Source: Bacteroidota bacterium
GTDB taxonomy: Bacteria; Bacteroidota; Bacteroidia; Cytophagales; Cytophagaceae
Assembly (NCBI GenBank): GCA_023458555.1
Contig: JAEWYS010000004.1
Location: forward strand, 1-64,000
Direction: 5' to 3'
Length of the DNA stretch: 64,000 nt
The position numbers and the translations under genes were made by a program. This document shows, piece by piece, positions 36,322 through 44,583 of this stretch; position 1 is the stretch's first letter; each line of letters opens with the position of its first letter. The notes below the pieces were generated by a model. The model did not search any database, was not told where the DNA came from, and saw only the letters and a program-made list of their open reading frames with translations.

Positions 36322-36864
36322 ATGAAAGACCTGGAGATCATCACAAAAATCAGAAGAGGAGATGAAACAGCTCTTGATTTTCTTTATAAAAAGAATTTCA
36401 AGATGATGCTGAAAATGATCTTGAAAAATAATGGTTCGGAAGAAGAAGCAAAAGATATATATCAGGAAGCCCTGATCGTACTCTGGCAAAAAGTGATTGC
36501 CGATGACAATTTTGTGCTCACATCAAAAATAAGTACGTACCTATACAGTATATGCCAGAATCTCTGGCGCAAAGAACTGGAAAGAAAAAAAAGACATACA
36601 TTTGATCAGCCGGAGCGTGCGGAAGTTCCCGATCATGACACCGGCGAGCGGAGTGAGATCATTCAGAAATGTCTGCAGGAGCTTGGAGAAACCTGCAGAA
36701 AAATTCTGACATATTATTATTTTGACAAACTTTCGATGGTTGATATTGCAGAAAAGCTTGGCTTTGCCAATGCAGACACAGCCAAAACGAAAAAGTATAA
36801 GTGCAAGAAAGAATTAGATAGTAAAATTAAGGCAATATACTCTGCCAGTGATTTCCTAGATTAG
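36322..36864 (+). CDS. ECF-type RNA polymerase sigma factor
   Basis: This 180-residue sigma-70 family factor has region 2 near 10-80 (EEEAKDIYQEALIVLWQKV) and region 4 near 115-165 (CRKILTYYYFDKLSMVDIAEKLGFANADTAKTKKYKCKK, helix-turn-helix). It matches the small ECF factors common in Bacteroidota. The next gene starts two bases after its stop and is probably its regulator. Confidence 0.92.
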   Translation: MKDLEIITKIRRGDETALDFLYKKNFKMMLKMILKNNGSEEEAKDIYQEALIVLWQKVIADDNFVLTSKISTYLYSICQNLWRKELERKKRHTFDQPERAEVPDHDTGERSEIIQKCLQELGETCRKILTYYYFDKLSMVDIAEKLGFANADTAKTKKYKCKKELDSKIKAIYSASDFLD

Positions 36865-36866
36865 TT

Positions 36867-37721
36867 ATGAAAGGACCGGAATTCGACATAGAAAAGATTG
36901 AGGCATATCTTCTCAACAGACTGGAGCCTGAAGAAAAAACTGCTTTTGAAAAAGCAATGAATCAAGATCCCGTGCTTGCACAGGAAGTAACGATTCAGAA
37001 AGATGCGATTCAGGCTATACAACAAGTGCGAAAAGCAGAGTTGAAAGCCAGACTTAATGCCATCGAGATCAATAACGGAATATGGAGCCATACCGGCAAA
37101 ATTGCAGCGACAATACTATTGCTTTTTTCTCTCGGGGCCGGCACATATCTTTTAATACCACGATCTTCTGATGCTATTACGGAAGAATCGCCGGTCATTA
37201 CCGGCAATGCTGACGATATGGAAGAAAGCGTGATCGAACCCGTAGCAGAACCACATGCGGAGCCGGTCAGCGTACCCTCTGTCAATCCGGCAAAGGCTCC
37301 GGATGAAATAAAGGCTGTGGATAAAACAGCTCCGACCGTAAGACAGCCTATAGCAGAAGTCCGCGTTCCGGAGCTCAACGACAGTTTTGATTTTGGAGAA
37401 GACCTCGATAAGCAGGTTTCACTTCCCAATCCTGATATTGCCAGAGTTGTAGATACAAAGGCAAAGCTAAATATAGATCTTATAGATCAGGAGGGAGCTA
37501 TTCGTTATAAATATTACAACAATAAGCTGTTTCTATACGGCAAATTCAATGCTGAGCCATATGAGATACTCGAGTTGAACGCCAGTACAGGTAAAGATCT
37601 CTATCTTTATTTCAAAGGAGCATTTTACAAACTGAACTCTGACACTTTTGACGTTTCGCTGCTAGAGCCGATCAGTGATCCTGACCTTAAGCTGCAACTG
37701 GAACAGCTACGCTCAAAATAG
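36867..37721 (+). CDS. membrane protein, probable sigma-factor partner
   Basis: This 284-residue protein has a cytoplasmic N-terminal helix bundle (about 1-70: EAYLLNRLEPEEKTAFEKAM, the pattern of an anti-sigma domain without zinc ligands). One membrane helix follows at about 80-98. A Pro/Glu/Val-rich linker (about 105-160) leads to a small periplasmic domain. Position and layout suggest an anti-sigma factor for the upstream ECF protein. No FecR domain is seen, so the sensed signal is unknown. Confidence 0.75.
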   Translation: MKGPEFDIEKIEAYLLNRLEPEEKTAFEKAMNQDPVLAQEVTIQKDAIQAIQQVRKAELKARLNAIEINNGIWSHTGKIAATILLLFSLGAGTYLLIPRSSDAITEESPVITGNADDMEESVIEPVAEPHAEPVSVPSVNPAKAPDEIKAVDKTAPTVRQPIAEVRVPELNDSFDFGEDLDKQVSLPNPDIARVVDTKAKLNIDLIDQEGAIRYKYYNNKLFLYGKFNAEPYEILELNASTGKDLYLYFKGAFYKLNSDTFDVSLLEPISDPDLKLQLEQLRSK

Positions 37722-37742
37722 CACTTGTATCATCAAACCAGA

Positions 37743-37802
37743 ACGATTTTAAGAAAATGTTCTCCTTCTGTAAAGAGCCTTTTCTTAAAATCGTATTTTT
37801 TT
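37743..37802 (+). terminator. long-stem Rho-independent terminator
   Basis: A 15-base perfect stem (37743-37757 with 37780-37794) is followed by a run of seven T residues. It ends the sigma-factor operon. Confidence 0.85.
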
Positions 37803-37815
37803 AAGCTTTCTGTCT

Positions 37816-37823
37816 TAACTTTG
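37816..37823 (+). promoter_or_regulatory. -7 promoter element (TAACTTTG)
   Basis: TAACTTTG matches TAnnTTTG and lies 50 bases upstream of ftsX, just after the preceding terminator. No good -33 TTTG was found. Confidence 0.6.
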
Positions 37824-37873
37824 CATCTTCAACACCATATGAAATATATTTAAACAAATTTTTTACATAGAAG

Positions 37874-38770
37874 ATGCCTGGAAAATTTCATAAACTAAAG
37901 CGAAAAAAACTGGGAAGCTATCCATACTTCACAGTAATTCTGAGTATTTCTATGGCGCTTTTTGTAATCGGTCTTTTCGCTCTTCTGATCATGCATGCCA
38001 ACAGGCTGTCAGAAGTAATCAAAGATAAATTTGAGGTGCATGCATATCTTGAAAAAAATCTTACGTCTGAACAGGAAGATTCTATCAGGACTGCAATAAG
38101 CCGGTTTCCGTTTGTCAGACAGGACAAAGATGCGATGTCGATTACTTACATCAGCAAGGAAGAAGCAGCCCGGCGCTTCATCAATGAGACCGGAGAAGAT
38201 TTTTATACAATCATCGGTGATAATCCGCTTAGGTCTTCCTTTGCCATTCGGATCGAGCAGCAATATGCAGACTCGGTCAGTCTGAAAAAAGTAAAAGCCC
38301 ATCTTATCGGTATCCGAGGCGTTTATGAGGTAGATTACAAGGAAAGTCTCATTAATCAGATCAACGACAACATAAAAAAAATCGGATTCATTTTAATCCT
38401 TTTTGCTGCCATTCTGTTAGTAACATCCATACTATTAATCAATAATACCTTAAAGCTAGCCTTATTCTCTCAACGATTTCTTATCAGAAGCATGCAACTG
38501 GTCGGCGCTACAAAATCTTTCATTCAAAAGCCATTCTTAATCAGAGCCATGACACAGGGGCTGATCAGCGGTATTCTTGCTTCATTTAGTTTATTCATAA
38601 TTCTTCAATATCTTTATGCACAGATTGAAGAACTCAGAGTTTTGTCCGATACAGGTATCATGTTGCTTATATTTCTTATTCTGATACTTTTAGGTATATT
38701 TATCGGCCTCTTTAGTTCATTCCGGGCAATAAACAAATACATTAAATTATCACTTGACGAACTTTATTAA
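37874..38770 (+). CDS. ftsX: cell division protein FtsX
   Basis: This 298-residue membrane protein is the permease-like partner of FtsE that controls septal peptidoglycan hydrolases. It has the FtsX layout: a basic N-terminus, TM1 (about 22-42), an extracytoplasmic domain (45-165, with VHAYLEKNLTSEQ and SSFAIRIEQQYADS), then three TM helices in FtsX/MacB topology ending in LSLDELY. No ftsE is adjacent, as is usual in Bacteroidota. It heads the ftsX-DUF3098-uppP-truB-ribF operon. Confidence 0.93.
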   Translation: MPGKFHKLKRKKLGSYPYFTVILSISMALFVIGLFALLIMHANRLSEVIKDKFEVHAYLEKNLTSEQEDSIRTAISRFPFVRQDKDAMSITYISKEEAARRFINETGEDFYTIIGDNPLRSSFAIRIEQQYADSVSLKKVKAHLIGIRGVYEVDYKESLINQINDNIKKIGFILILFAAILLVTSILLINNTLKLALFSQRFLIRSMQLVGATKSFIQKPFLIRAMTQGLISGILASFSLFIILQYLYAQIEELRVLSDTGIMLLIFLILILLGIFIGLFSSFRAINKYIKLSLDELY

Positions 38771-38777
38771 TTTTTTT

Positions 38778-38993
38778 ATGCAGAATAACAATAAACAAGT
38801 CTTTGGGAAAGCTAATTATATGATCATGATCGGCGGAATAATTATTTTACTCCTCGGATTTGTAATTATGTCTATGGACAAAGAGCAGTATGGATTTGGC
38901 TTCCTTGGATTAACTCTTGGTCCTTCAATAGTTTTTATCGGATTTATTATCCAGTTTTTTGCGATTTTTTACAAGTCTAAAACAAACGAATGA
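38778..38993 (+). CDS. DUF3098 small membrane protein
   Basis: This 71-residue protein has two membrane helices (about 15-33 and 42-63) and the conserved GKANYMIMIGGIIIL and DKEQYGFGFLGLTLGP blocks of DUF3098. The family is confined to Bacteroidota and lies between ftsX and uppP, so an envelope role is likely, but the function is unknown. The start is ATG 38778, seven bases after ftsX; uppP overlaps its stop. Confidence 0.9.
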   Translation: MQNNNKQVFGKANYMIMIGGIIILLLGFVIMSMDKEQYGFGFLGLTLGPSIVFIGFIIQFFAIFYKSKTNE

Positions 38994-39769
38994 ATTTTAT
39001 AGATGCCATCATTCTTGCCATTGTCGAAGGCATAACTGAGTTTTTACCGGTATCATCGACAGGACATATGATTATTACTTCCGCCCTGCTGGGCATCGGA
39101 AGCGAGCAAATTGTCAAAGTATTTACCGTCAACATCCAATTTGGCGCTATTCTCTCTGTAATCGTTCTTTACTGGCGCCGCTTTTTCCAATCATTTGATT
39201 TCTATCTCAAATTGCTGGCGGCCTTTATACCTGCAGCCATTCTGGGGTTGTTATTTGGCGATCTCATCGATGAGCTGCTTGAGAATGTAGTCGTTGTTGC
39301 AGTAAGTCTTGTTGTTGGCGGAGTCATCCTGATCGTAGTGGATAACTTCTTCAAAAATCAGGATGAAAATGCCAGAGTAACCTACAAAAGCGCATTCATT
39401 ATCGGATTATTCCAATGTATCGCCATGATCCCGGGAGTGAGCAGATCTGCAGCTACCATTATTGGTGGTATGACTCAAAAGCTAACGAAGAAAAATGCTG
39501 CCGAATTTTCTTTTTTTCTGGCAGTTCCGACAATGTTCGCGGCATCCTGCTATAAGCTGCTAAAAGATCATCAGCACATTACAGCTGACAACATTAATGT
39601 TCTCCTTGTCGGAAACGTTGTTGCCTTTATTGTAGCGCTGCTTGCCATAAAAACGTTTATCGCTTTTGTAACCAAATACGGTTTTAAAGCATTTGGTTAT
39701 TACCGGATTATCGTTGGATTAACCATACTTGGATGCCTCCTTATGGGATACGACCTTCAGATTGTTTGA
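38990..39769 (+). CDS. uppP: undecaprenyl-diphosphate phosphatase
   Basis: This 259-residue integral membrane enzyme dephosphorylates undecaprenyl pyrophosphate, recycling the lipid carrier of cell-wall synthesis. The motifs EGITEFLPVSSTGH and PGVSRSAATI are the family active-site blocks. Its ATG overlaps the preceding stop by four bases. It is the BacA-type enzyme linked to bacitracin tolerance. Confidence 0.95.
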   Translation: MNFIDAIILAIVEGITEFLPVSSTGHMIITSALLGIGSEQIVKVFTVNIQFGAILSVIVLYWRRFFQSFDFYLKLLAAFIPAAILGLLFGDLIDELLENVVVVAVSLVVGGVILIVVDNFFKNQDENARVTYKSAFIIGLFQCIAMIPGVSRSAATIIGGMTQKLTKKNAAEFSFFLAVPTMFAASCYKLLKDHQHITADNINVLLVGNVVAFIVALLAIKTFIAFVTKYGFKAFGYYRIIVGLTILGCLLMGYDLQIV

Positions 39770-39775
39770 TAGCTT

Positions 39776-40453
39776 ATGTATGATTTTACCGAAGGCGAAG
39801 TTCTTCTGATCGATAAACCATATCAGTGGACTTCTTTTGATGCCGTAAAGAAAATCCGCGGAGCTGCCAGAATAAAAAAAATCGGACACGCCGGAACTCT
39901 GGACCCTCTTGCTACAGGCTTGTTAATCCTGTGTACAGGAAAAAAAACGAAACAAATAGATACCTTTCAGGGACAGGAGAAAGAATATACCGGCAGCATG
40001 CTGCTCGGTAAAACAACTCCCAGCATTGATCTGGAAACCGAATTTGATCAGGAATTTTCCATAGAAGGCATTACTATTGAGCTGGTCAGAAAAAACATTA
40101 TCCCGTTTCTAGGTACCATTCAGCAGACACCTCCTATATATTCGGCGGTGAGAGTAGATGGCAAACGGGCCTATGAGATAGCCAGGAAAGGCAAGGACGC
40201 CACACTGAAGGAACGTACTATTTTCATTAAAGAGTTTGAGCTCACCAAAGTAGAGCTTCCTGTTATTGAATTCCGGCTGGTTTGCTCCAAAGGAACCTAT
40301 GTACGGAGCTTGGTCAGGGATTTTGGCGAAGCATTGGGGATTGGGGCTTGTATGACTGCTCTCAGAAGAACGCGAATAGGTACGATGCACGTGAAAGATG
40401 CCCTGACCCCGGCAGATTTTGTGCAATCATTAAAAGCCGGGGAAACCTCATGA
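39776..40453 (+). CDS. truB: tRNA pseudouridine(55) synthase
   Basis: This 225-residue enzyme makes pseudouridine 55 in tRNA T-arms. The catalytic Asp is in HAGTLDPLATGLL and the KGTYVRSLVRDFG block is conserved. The C-terminal PUA domain is missing, as is common in this phylum. The stop overlaps ribF by ATGA. Confidence 0.94.
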   Translation: MYDFTEGEVLLIDKPYQWTSFDAVKKIRGAARIKKIGHAGTLDPLATGLLILCTGKKTKQIDTFQGQEKEYTGSMLLGKTTPSIDLETEFDQEFSIEGITIELVRKNIIPFLGTIQQTPPIYSAVRVDGKRAYEIARKGKDATLKERTIFIKEFELTKVELPVIEFRLVCSKGTYVRSLVRDFGEALGIGACMTALRRTRIGTMHVKDALTPADFVQSLKAGETS

Positions 40454-41376
40454 AAGTATATCGTTCAATTGATGATTTCCAGAAGCTGGACAGTGCCGTA
40501 GTCACATCCGGCACATTTGACGGGGTACATCTGGGACACAGAAAAATCCTTACGAATCTGGTGGATAAGGCCCGGAAGACAAACTCAGAATCAGTTGTCA
40601 TTACATTCTGGCCACACCCTCGCACCGTATTACAGCCGGATCAGCCAACCCGCCTGTTAACCAGTCTTGAAGAAAAAATTGAGCTGATCGGGGAATCCAG
40701 GCCTGACCATCTGATAGTCTTGCCTTTTTCAAGAGATTTTTCCAATCAAAGCTCATTGGAGTTTATTTATAAGATACTTATCGGACAAATCGGCACGAAG
40801 CACCTGATTATTGGTTATGATCACCGTTTCGGCAAAAACAGAGAAGGCAGTTTTGAGTTTCTCAAGGAAAATGCAGCGCAATTTGGCTTTGAAGTAGAAG
40901 AGATCCCCCGGGAGGATATACATAATGTGACAATCAGCTCCACAAATATCCGTAAATCCCTGCAGCAGGGTGACCTTAATGAAGTCCTGACTCTGTTAGG
41001 GCGGTCATACTTTCTTACCGGAACGGTTGTACACGGCGAAAAAATCGGCCGCAAGCTCGGTTTTCCGACAGCCAATATTCAACCGGACGAAGCTCTGAAG
41101 CTAATTCCCTGTGACGGAGTGTATGCTATCGAAGCAGAATGGCAGGGAAAGAACTATCCGGGTATGATGAATATCGGATACAGGCCGACAGTCGGTGGCC
41201 TGAGCCATGTTATAGAAGCGCATCTTTTTGACTTCAATGAGAAAATATATGAAGACAGACTGCGTATATATTTCAGATACTATATTCGCCCTGAAAAACG
41301 CTTCGCATCTCTTGAAGAGCTTAAAAATCAACTTCAGACAGACAGATTATCTGCTCTTGATTTGTTAAAATCATAA
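40450..41376 (+). CDS. ribF: bifunctional riboflavin kinase / FAD synthetase
   Basis: This 308-residue enzyme converts riboflavin to FMN and FAD. The start at ATG 40450 overlaps truB. The FAD synthetase half has SGTFDGVHLGHRKIL and ISSTNIRKSLQQGDL; the riboflavin kinase half has GRKLGFPTANI and MNIGYRPTV. This truB-ribF order is widespread in bacteria. Confidence 0.95.
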   Translation: MKVYRSIDDFQKLDSAVVTSGTFDGVHLGHRKILTNLVDKARKTNSESVVITFWPHPRTVLQPDQPTRLLTSLEEKIELIGESRPDHLIVLPFSRDFSNQSSLEFIYKILIGQIGTKHLIIGYDHRFGKNREGSFEFLKENAAQFGFEVEEIPREDIHNVTISSTNIRKSLQQGDLNEVLTLLGRSYFLTGTVVHGEKIGRKLGFPTANIQPDEALKLIPCDGVYAIEAEWQGKNYPGMMNIGYRPTVGGLSHVIEAHLFDFNEKIYEDRLRIYFRYYIRPEKRFASLEELKNQLQTDRLSALDLLKS

Positions 41377-41388
41377 GCTCATTTTCCT

Positions 41389-41396
41389 TAACTTTG
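41389..41396 (+). promoter_or_regulatory. -7 promoter element (TAACTTTG)
   Basis: TAACTTTG fits the Bacteroidota -7 consensus 28 bases before the M48 gene start. A TTTG at 41361-41364 is a possible -33 box, with a rather long 24-base gap. Confidence 0.5.
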
Positions 41397-41423
41397 TATA
41401 AAAGAAAACACTTATTAAAACCC

Positions 41424-42227
41424 ATGAAAAGACATTATTCATTTCTTTTATTTCTTCTGATCGCACCTCTGCTGTTCATGACCTGCAAAAAAGATGATGA
41501 AGGTAATGCAGTTGTAAACATCTTTTCCATTCAGGATGATGTAAAGATGGGTAAGCAAATGGATGATTACATCAGAGACTCTTCAGGTTATGTGCTGCTT
41601 AACCGCGAGCAATATCCGCTGGCTTATAATTATATCGAGCGTATTAAAAACGAGATTCTCAACTCCGGAAAAATTCGTTATAAGGATGAATTCGAGTGGA
41701 AAATAACTATTATCCATGATGATGAAACACTGAATGCCTTTGCTACTCCCGGCGGATATATTTTTGTATATACCGGTCTTATGAAATACCTTGACTGCGG
41801 CGACCATTTTGCAGGAGTTCTGGGGCATGAAATGGCTCATTCAGACAAAAGACACAGCACAAATCAGCTTACCAAGCAGTATGGTGTAAATACTCTGTTG
41901 GGCATCCTGCTGGGCAATGGGACTATTTCTCAGGTAACTCAGAGTCTGATCGGACTGAAGTTTAGCCGTGATGATGAAAATGAGGCAGATGAATATTCTG
42001 TCAAATACCTTTGTCATGTAAATGATGTGGGTGCAGCAGGTGCAGCAGGATTCTTCGAAAAGCTCACCAGTGCCGGGAGCGGTGGCTACACACCTGAATT
42101 TCTAAGCACCCATCCCAATTCTGAAAATCGCGTTGAAAATATTAAAAAGACTGCTTCTGAACTTGGTTGCAATGCAGAACAGATATGTGATGAAGAATAT
42201 GAAGCAGTAATCAACTCTCTTCCATAA
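41424..42227 (+). CDS. M48-family metalloprotease lipoprotein
   Basis: This 267-residue protein is an envelope zinc protease related to BepA/LoiP. The start at ATG 41424 opens a lipoprotein signal (LLFMTCKK). The zinc motif HEMAH starts at His135 (LGHEMAHSDKR) and the third ligand region is DENEADEYSVKYL. The C-terminal LSTHPNSENRVENIKK block is typical of M48. It may take part in outer-membrane protein quality control. gldC follows after 18 bases. Confidence 0.92.
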   Translation: MKRHYSFLLFLLIAPLLFMTCKKDDEGNAVVNIFSIQDDVKMGKQMDDYIRDSSGYVLLNREQYPLAYNYIERIKNEILNSGKIRYKDEFEWKITIIHDDETLNAFATPGGYIFVYTGLMKYLDCGDHFAGVLGHEMAHSDKRHSTNQLTKQYGVNTLLGILLGNGTISQVTQSLIGLKFSRDDENEADEYSVKYLCHVNDVGAAGAAGFFEKLTSAGSGGYTPEFLSTHPNSENRVENIKKTASELGCNAEQICDEEYEAVINSLP

Positions 42228-42245
42228 TAACATAAATAAACTATT

Positions 42246-42584
42246 GTGAGACAATCGGAAATAAAGTTTACGGTATCGTTGGACAGTCAGAATGTCCCTG
42301 AGACCATTCACTGGGAAGCTACTGATAACCCCAGCGGAAAAACCGAAAGCACCAAAGCCATTGCCCTTTCCGTCTGGGATACCAGACAGAAAAACACTAT
42401 GCGTATAGACTTGTGGACAAAAGATATGCAGGTAGATGAAATGAAAATGTTTTTTGTTGAAACCATTGCAGGCCTTTCAGAAACCATCATTACAAGCACA
42501 GGAGACAATTTTATGGGTCAGGAAATGAAAGACCTGGTTAAAAGACTTGTAAAACATATTGAAGAGGAAAGCAAAAAACAGTAA
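42246..42584 (+). CDS. gldC: gliding motility protein GldC
   Basis: This 112-residue cytoplasmic protein matches GldC, with SEIKFTVSLDSQNVPETIHW and AIALSVWDTRQKNTMRIDLW. GldC is one of the accessory proteins for gliding and type IX secretion in Bacteroidota; its exact job is unclear. The start is GTG 42246. It supports the T9SS sorting domains seen in the GH5 protein and the protein at 22203-24113. Confidence 0.92.
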   Translation: MRQSEIKFTVSLDSQNVPETIHWEATDNPSGKTESTKAIALSVWDTRQKNTMRIDLWTKDMQVDEMKMFFVETIAGLSETIITSTGDNFMGQEMKDLVKRLVKHIEEESKKQ

Positions 42585-42620
42585 GTGCAGTGATCAGGGT
42601 GACAGGTTAATTTATAAAAA

Positions 42621-42657
42621 AGAGGGCAGCTTAAAAAAACAAGGCTGCCCTCTTTTA
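42621..42657 (+). terminator. Rho-independent terminator after gldC
   Basis: A perfect 10-base stem (AGAGGGCAGC 42621-42630, partner 42644-42653) is followed by TTTT, 37 bases after the gldC stop. Confidence 0.85.
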
Positions 42658-42776
42658 GGAGAAGCAGCCAAGGAACAAACATTAATTAACCACTTTTAAC
42701 TATTAACCTAAATCTATGTGTACATTGAAATAAAACAACGACTTATCATAGAAACCGGATTACCGTGTAATTGTTT

Positions 42777-43175
42777 TTAAAGTAGTTTATTTTTTTTCTT
42801 TTTTTCACGTTTCGTCTCCCGCTCACAGGTTTTAACCTCTTCTCCGATCGGGTAGTTTCCGCTCTTCATGTCCTCAGCATATTGCTTATTGTCTATACCA
42901 GCCTCAGGAAGCCCTTCGTAATTGTATGCATAGCCGTCCTGTTTGTCTGTAACATAAAAAGGTCCCATCTCGCTTCTATCAGAGTTCATAAGATTCATTC
43001 CGATAATAGCAAACTCACGGTTAATCACTTTCTTCTGATCCTGATTTTTGTACAGCTGCACCGTTATATCCCCGCCCGACATTTGCCCTTCACCTGACTT
43101 GTCATATACCTGTCCAAAAAGCTGATAACAGGAAGACATAAAAAACAACATCAACAAAACCCCTACACTTTTCAT
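42777..43175 (-). CDS. secreted hypothetical protein
   Basis: This 132-residue protein has a signal peptide (GVLLMLFFMSSCYQLFGQ, which could also be a lipoprotein signal via SSC) and a beta-rich body (GGDITVQLYKNQDQKK, RSEMGPFYVTDKQDGYAYNY). A very basic C-terminal tail ends in a Lys run. No family recognised. It lies 22 bases after another secreted hypothetical and is probably co-transcribed with it. Confidence 0.65.
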   Translation of the reverse strand: MKSVGVLLMLFFMSSCYQLFGQVYDKSGEGQMSGGDITVQLYKNQDQKKVINREFAIIGMNLMNSDRSEMGPFYVTDKQDGYAYNYEGLPEAGIDNKQYAEDMKSGNYPIGEEVKTCERETKREKKKKNKLL

Positions 43176-43197
43176 ATCCCTCTGAGATTTAATTTAT

Positions 43198-43698
43198 CTA
43201 ATTATTCTTTTCTGTATTGACAGGAGAAGGCGCTGTTTCTGCCGCATGATACGAATCAGCATCTCTGTTTTTACTTACACACTGAAATGCTTCCTTTTCA
43301 TAAGGCAGCTCAGGCCGCTTATCCTGAGTCATGGATTCGGGCCATAATCCTTTACTAATCCACATGTTATCCTGTCGGATTCCCGCATACAATTCTCCCA
43401 CAGGCTCCTTATAATACATTTTTCTTTCTTTCCCGTCGACTGTATCAATAACAATAACAACAGGATTTTCTTCTGTACCATAAGCAAACTCATAAGGTGA
43501 AAAACTCCCTCTCTGTTCAGAGATGGAATAACTCAGATAAAAGTTATGTCCGCCACCCTGAACATATTCGTTTGTTTCATGCAGATCATCTAATCCGGTC
43601 GGATTACAAATTGAATAGTTAAGAAAATGGATTTCCTGAGCATCAGCGAATGCGACGCTCCCGAAAAGCATACCAAGCAGTATCCCTACTTTTTTCAT
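43198..43698 (-). CDS. secreted hypothetical protein
   Basis: This 166-residue protein has a signal peptide (GILLGMLFGSVAFADA) followed by a polar domain with aromatic-rich strands (EIHFLNYSICNPTGLDDL, GGHNFYLSYSISEQRG). No family recognised. The start follows a purine-rich GGAGGGACAGG sequence, a possible ribosome site. Together with the next gene it forms a small two-gene unit. Confidence 0.65.
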   Translation of the reverse strand: MKKVGILLGMLFGSVAFADAQEIHFLNYSICNPTGLDDLHETNEYVQGGGHNFYLSYSISEQRGSFSPYEFAYGTEENPVVIVIDTVDGKERKMYYKEPVGELYAGIRQDNMWISKGLWPESMTQDKRPELPYEKEAFQCVSKNRDADSYHAAETAPSPVNTEKNN

Positions 43699-43755
43699 AG
43701 TCCTGTCCCTCCTATTCCTACTACTAATAGAAGAACTGCCTGGATGGAAAAATTG

Positions 43756-44568
43756 TTATTTGAGAACTTCCGCGGAGAGTTCTTTGGCCCTGTTCTCAGC
43801 TGCTTTCAGCGCCTCGATAATATTCTTTCCGATTTCTGTACGGTCAAAGTGATCCAGAGCGGCCTCAGTCGTTCCTTTTTTGGACTTTACGGATGCGATA
43901 AGATCGTCTGTACTTGTATTGGAGCTATGAAGCATCTGGAAAGATCCCAGCATCGTCTGCCGGACCAGCATAGAAGCTACATGCGGCTCAAGCCCCATCT
44001 CGATACCGGCTTCCGTCATGTATTTTACAAAGTAGAAAAAGTATGCAGGACCGCTTCCACTAATGGCGGTAACAGCATCCATCATCTTTTCATTTTTCAT
44101 AAAAATTGACTTTCCTGTAGTTTCAAGCAATGTATCGACCTTGCTGATAACAGATTGCCCCACCTCCTTCGCTGCCGCAAAACCAGTGATGCCAAAACCA
44201 AGCTGAGCCGGAGTATTGGGCATAGCTCTGATTATATTTTCATGTTCGAGAAGATCTTTCATCGAAGAAATCTTTATGCCGGCCATAATGGAAATCACGA
44301 CCTGCTTCCTTCTGAGCACGGGCTTCAAAGCCGGCACAATTGACATAAAATCCTGAGGCTTTACGGCAAGAAATATGAAATCATACTCCGACAGAGACTC
44401 ATCTATCCGGTCATATAGTCTGGCAATATCTTCCTTCTCCAGACGCTCACGGGAGGCTTCATTTTTTTCAATTATCAGAAGATTTCCGTTCTGGACAATT
44501 CCGCTTCTGACAAAAGCCCGTGCATAAGTCGCACCCATGTTGCCGCCCCCGATAAAGGCAATTTTCAT
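43756..44568 (-). CDS. proC: pyrroline-5-carboxylate reductase
   Basis: This 270-residue enzyme makes the last step of proline synthesis. The NAD(P) site is IAFIGGGNMGATYARAFVRSG and the family signature is ISGSGPAYFFYFVKYMTEAG (near 160). A typical helical C-terminal dimer domain follows (RTEIGKNIIEALKAAENRAK). It lies 15 bases after hemL. A proline dehydrogenase gene sits 10 kb away. Confidence 0.95.
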   Translation of the reverse strand: MKIAFIGGGNMGATYARAFVRSGIVQNGNLLIIEKNEASRERLEKEDIARLYDRIDESLSEYDFIFLAVKPQDFMSIVPALKPVLRRKQVVISIMAGIKISSMKDLLEHENIIRAMPNTPAQLGFGITGFAAAKEVGQSVISKVDTLLETTGKSIFMKNEKMMDAVTAISGSGPAYFFYFVKYMTEAGIEMGLEPHVASMLVRQTMLGSFQMLHSSNTSTDDLIASVKSKKGTTEAALDHFDRTEIGKNIIEALKAAENRAKELSAEVLK

Positions 44569-44583
44569 AATTATACGTATTTA

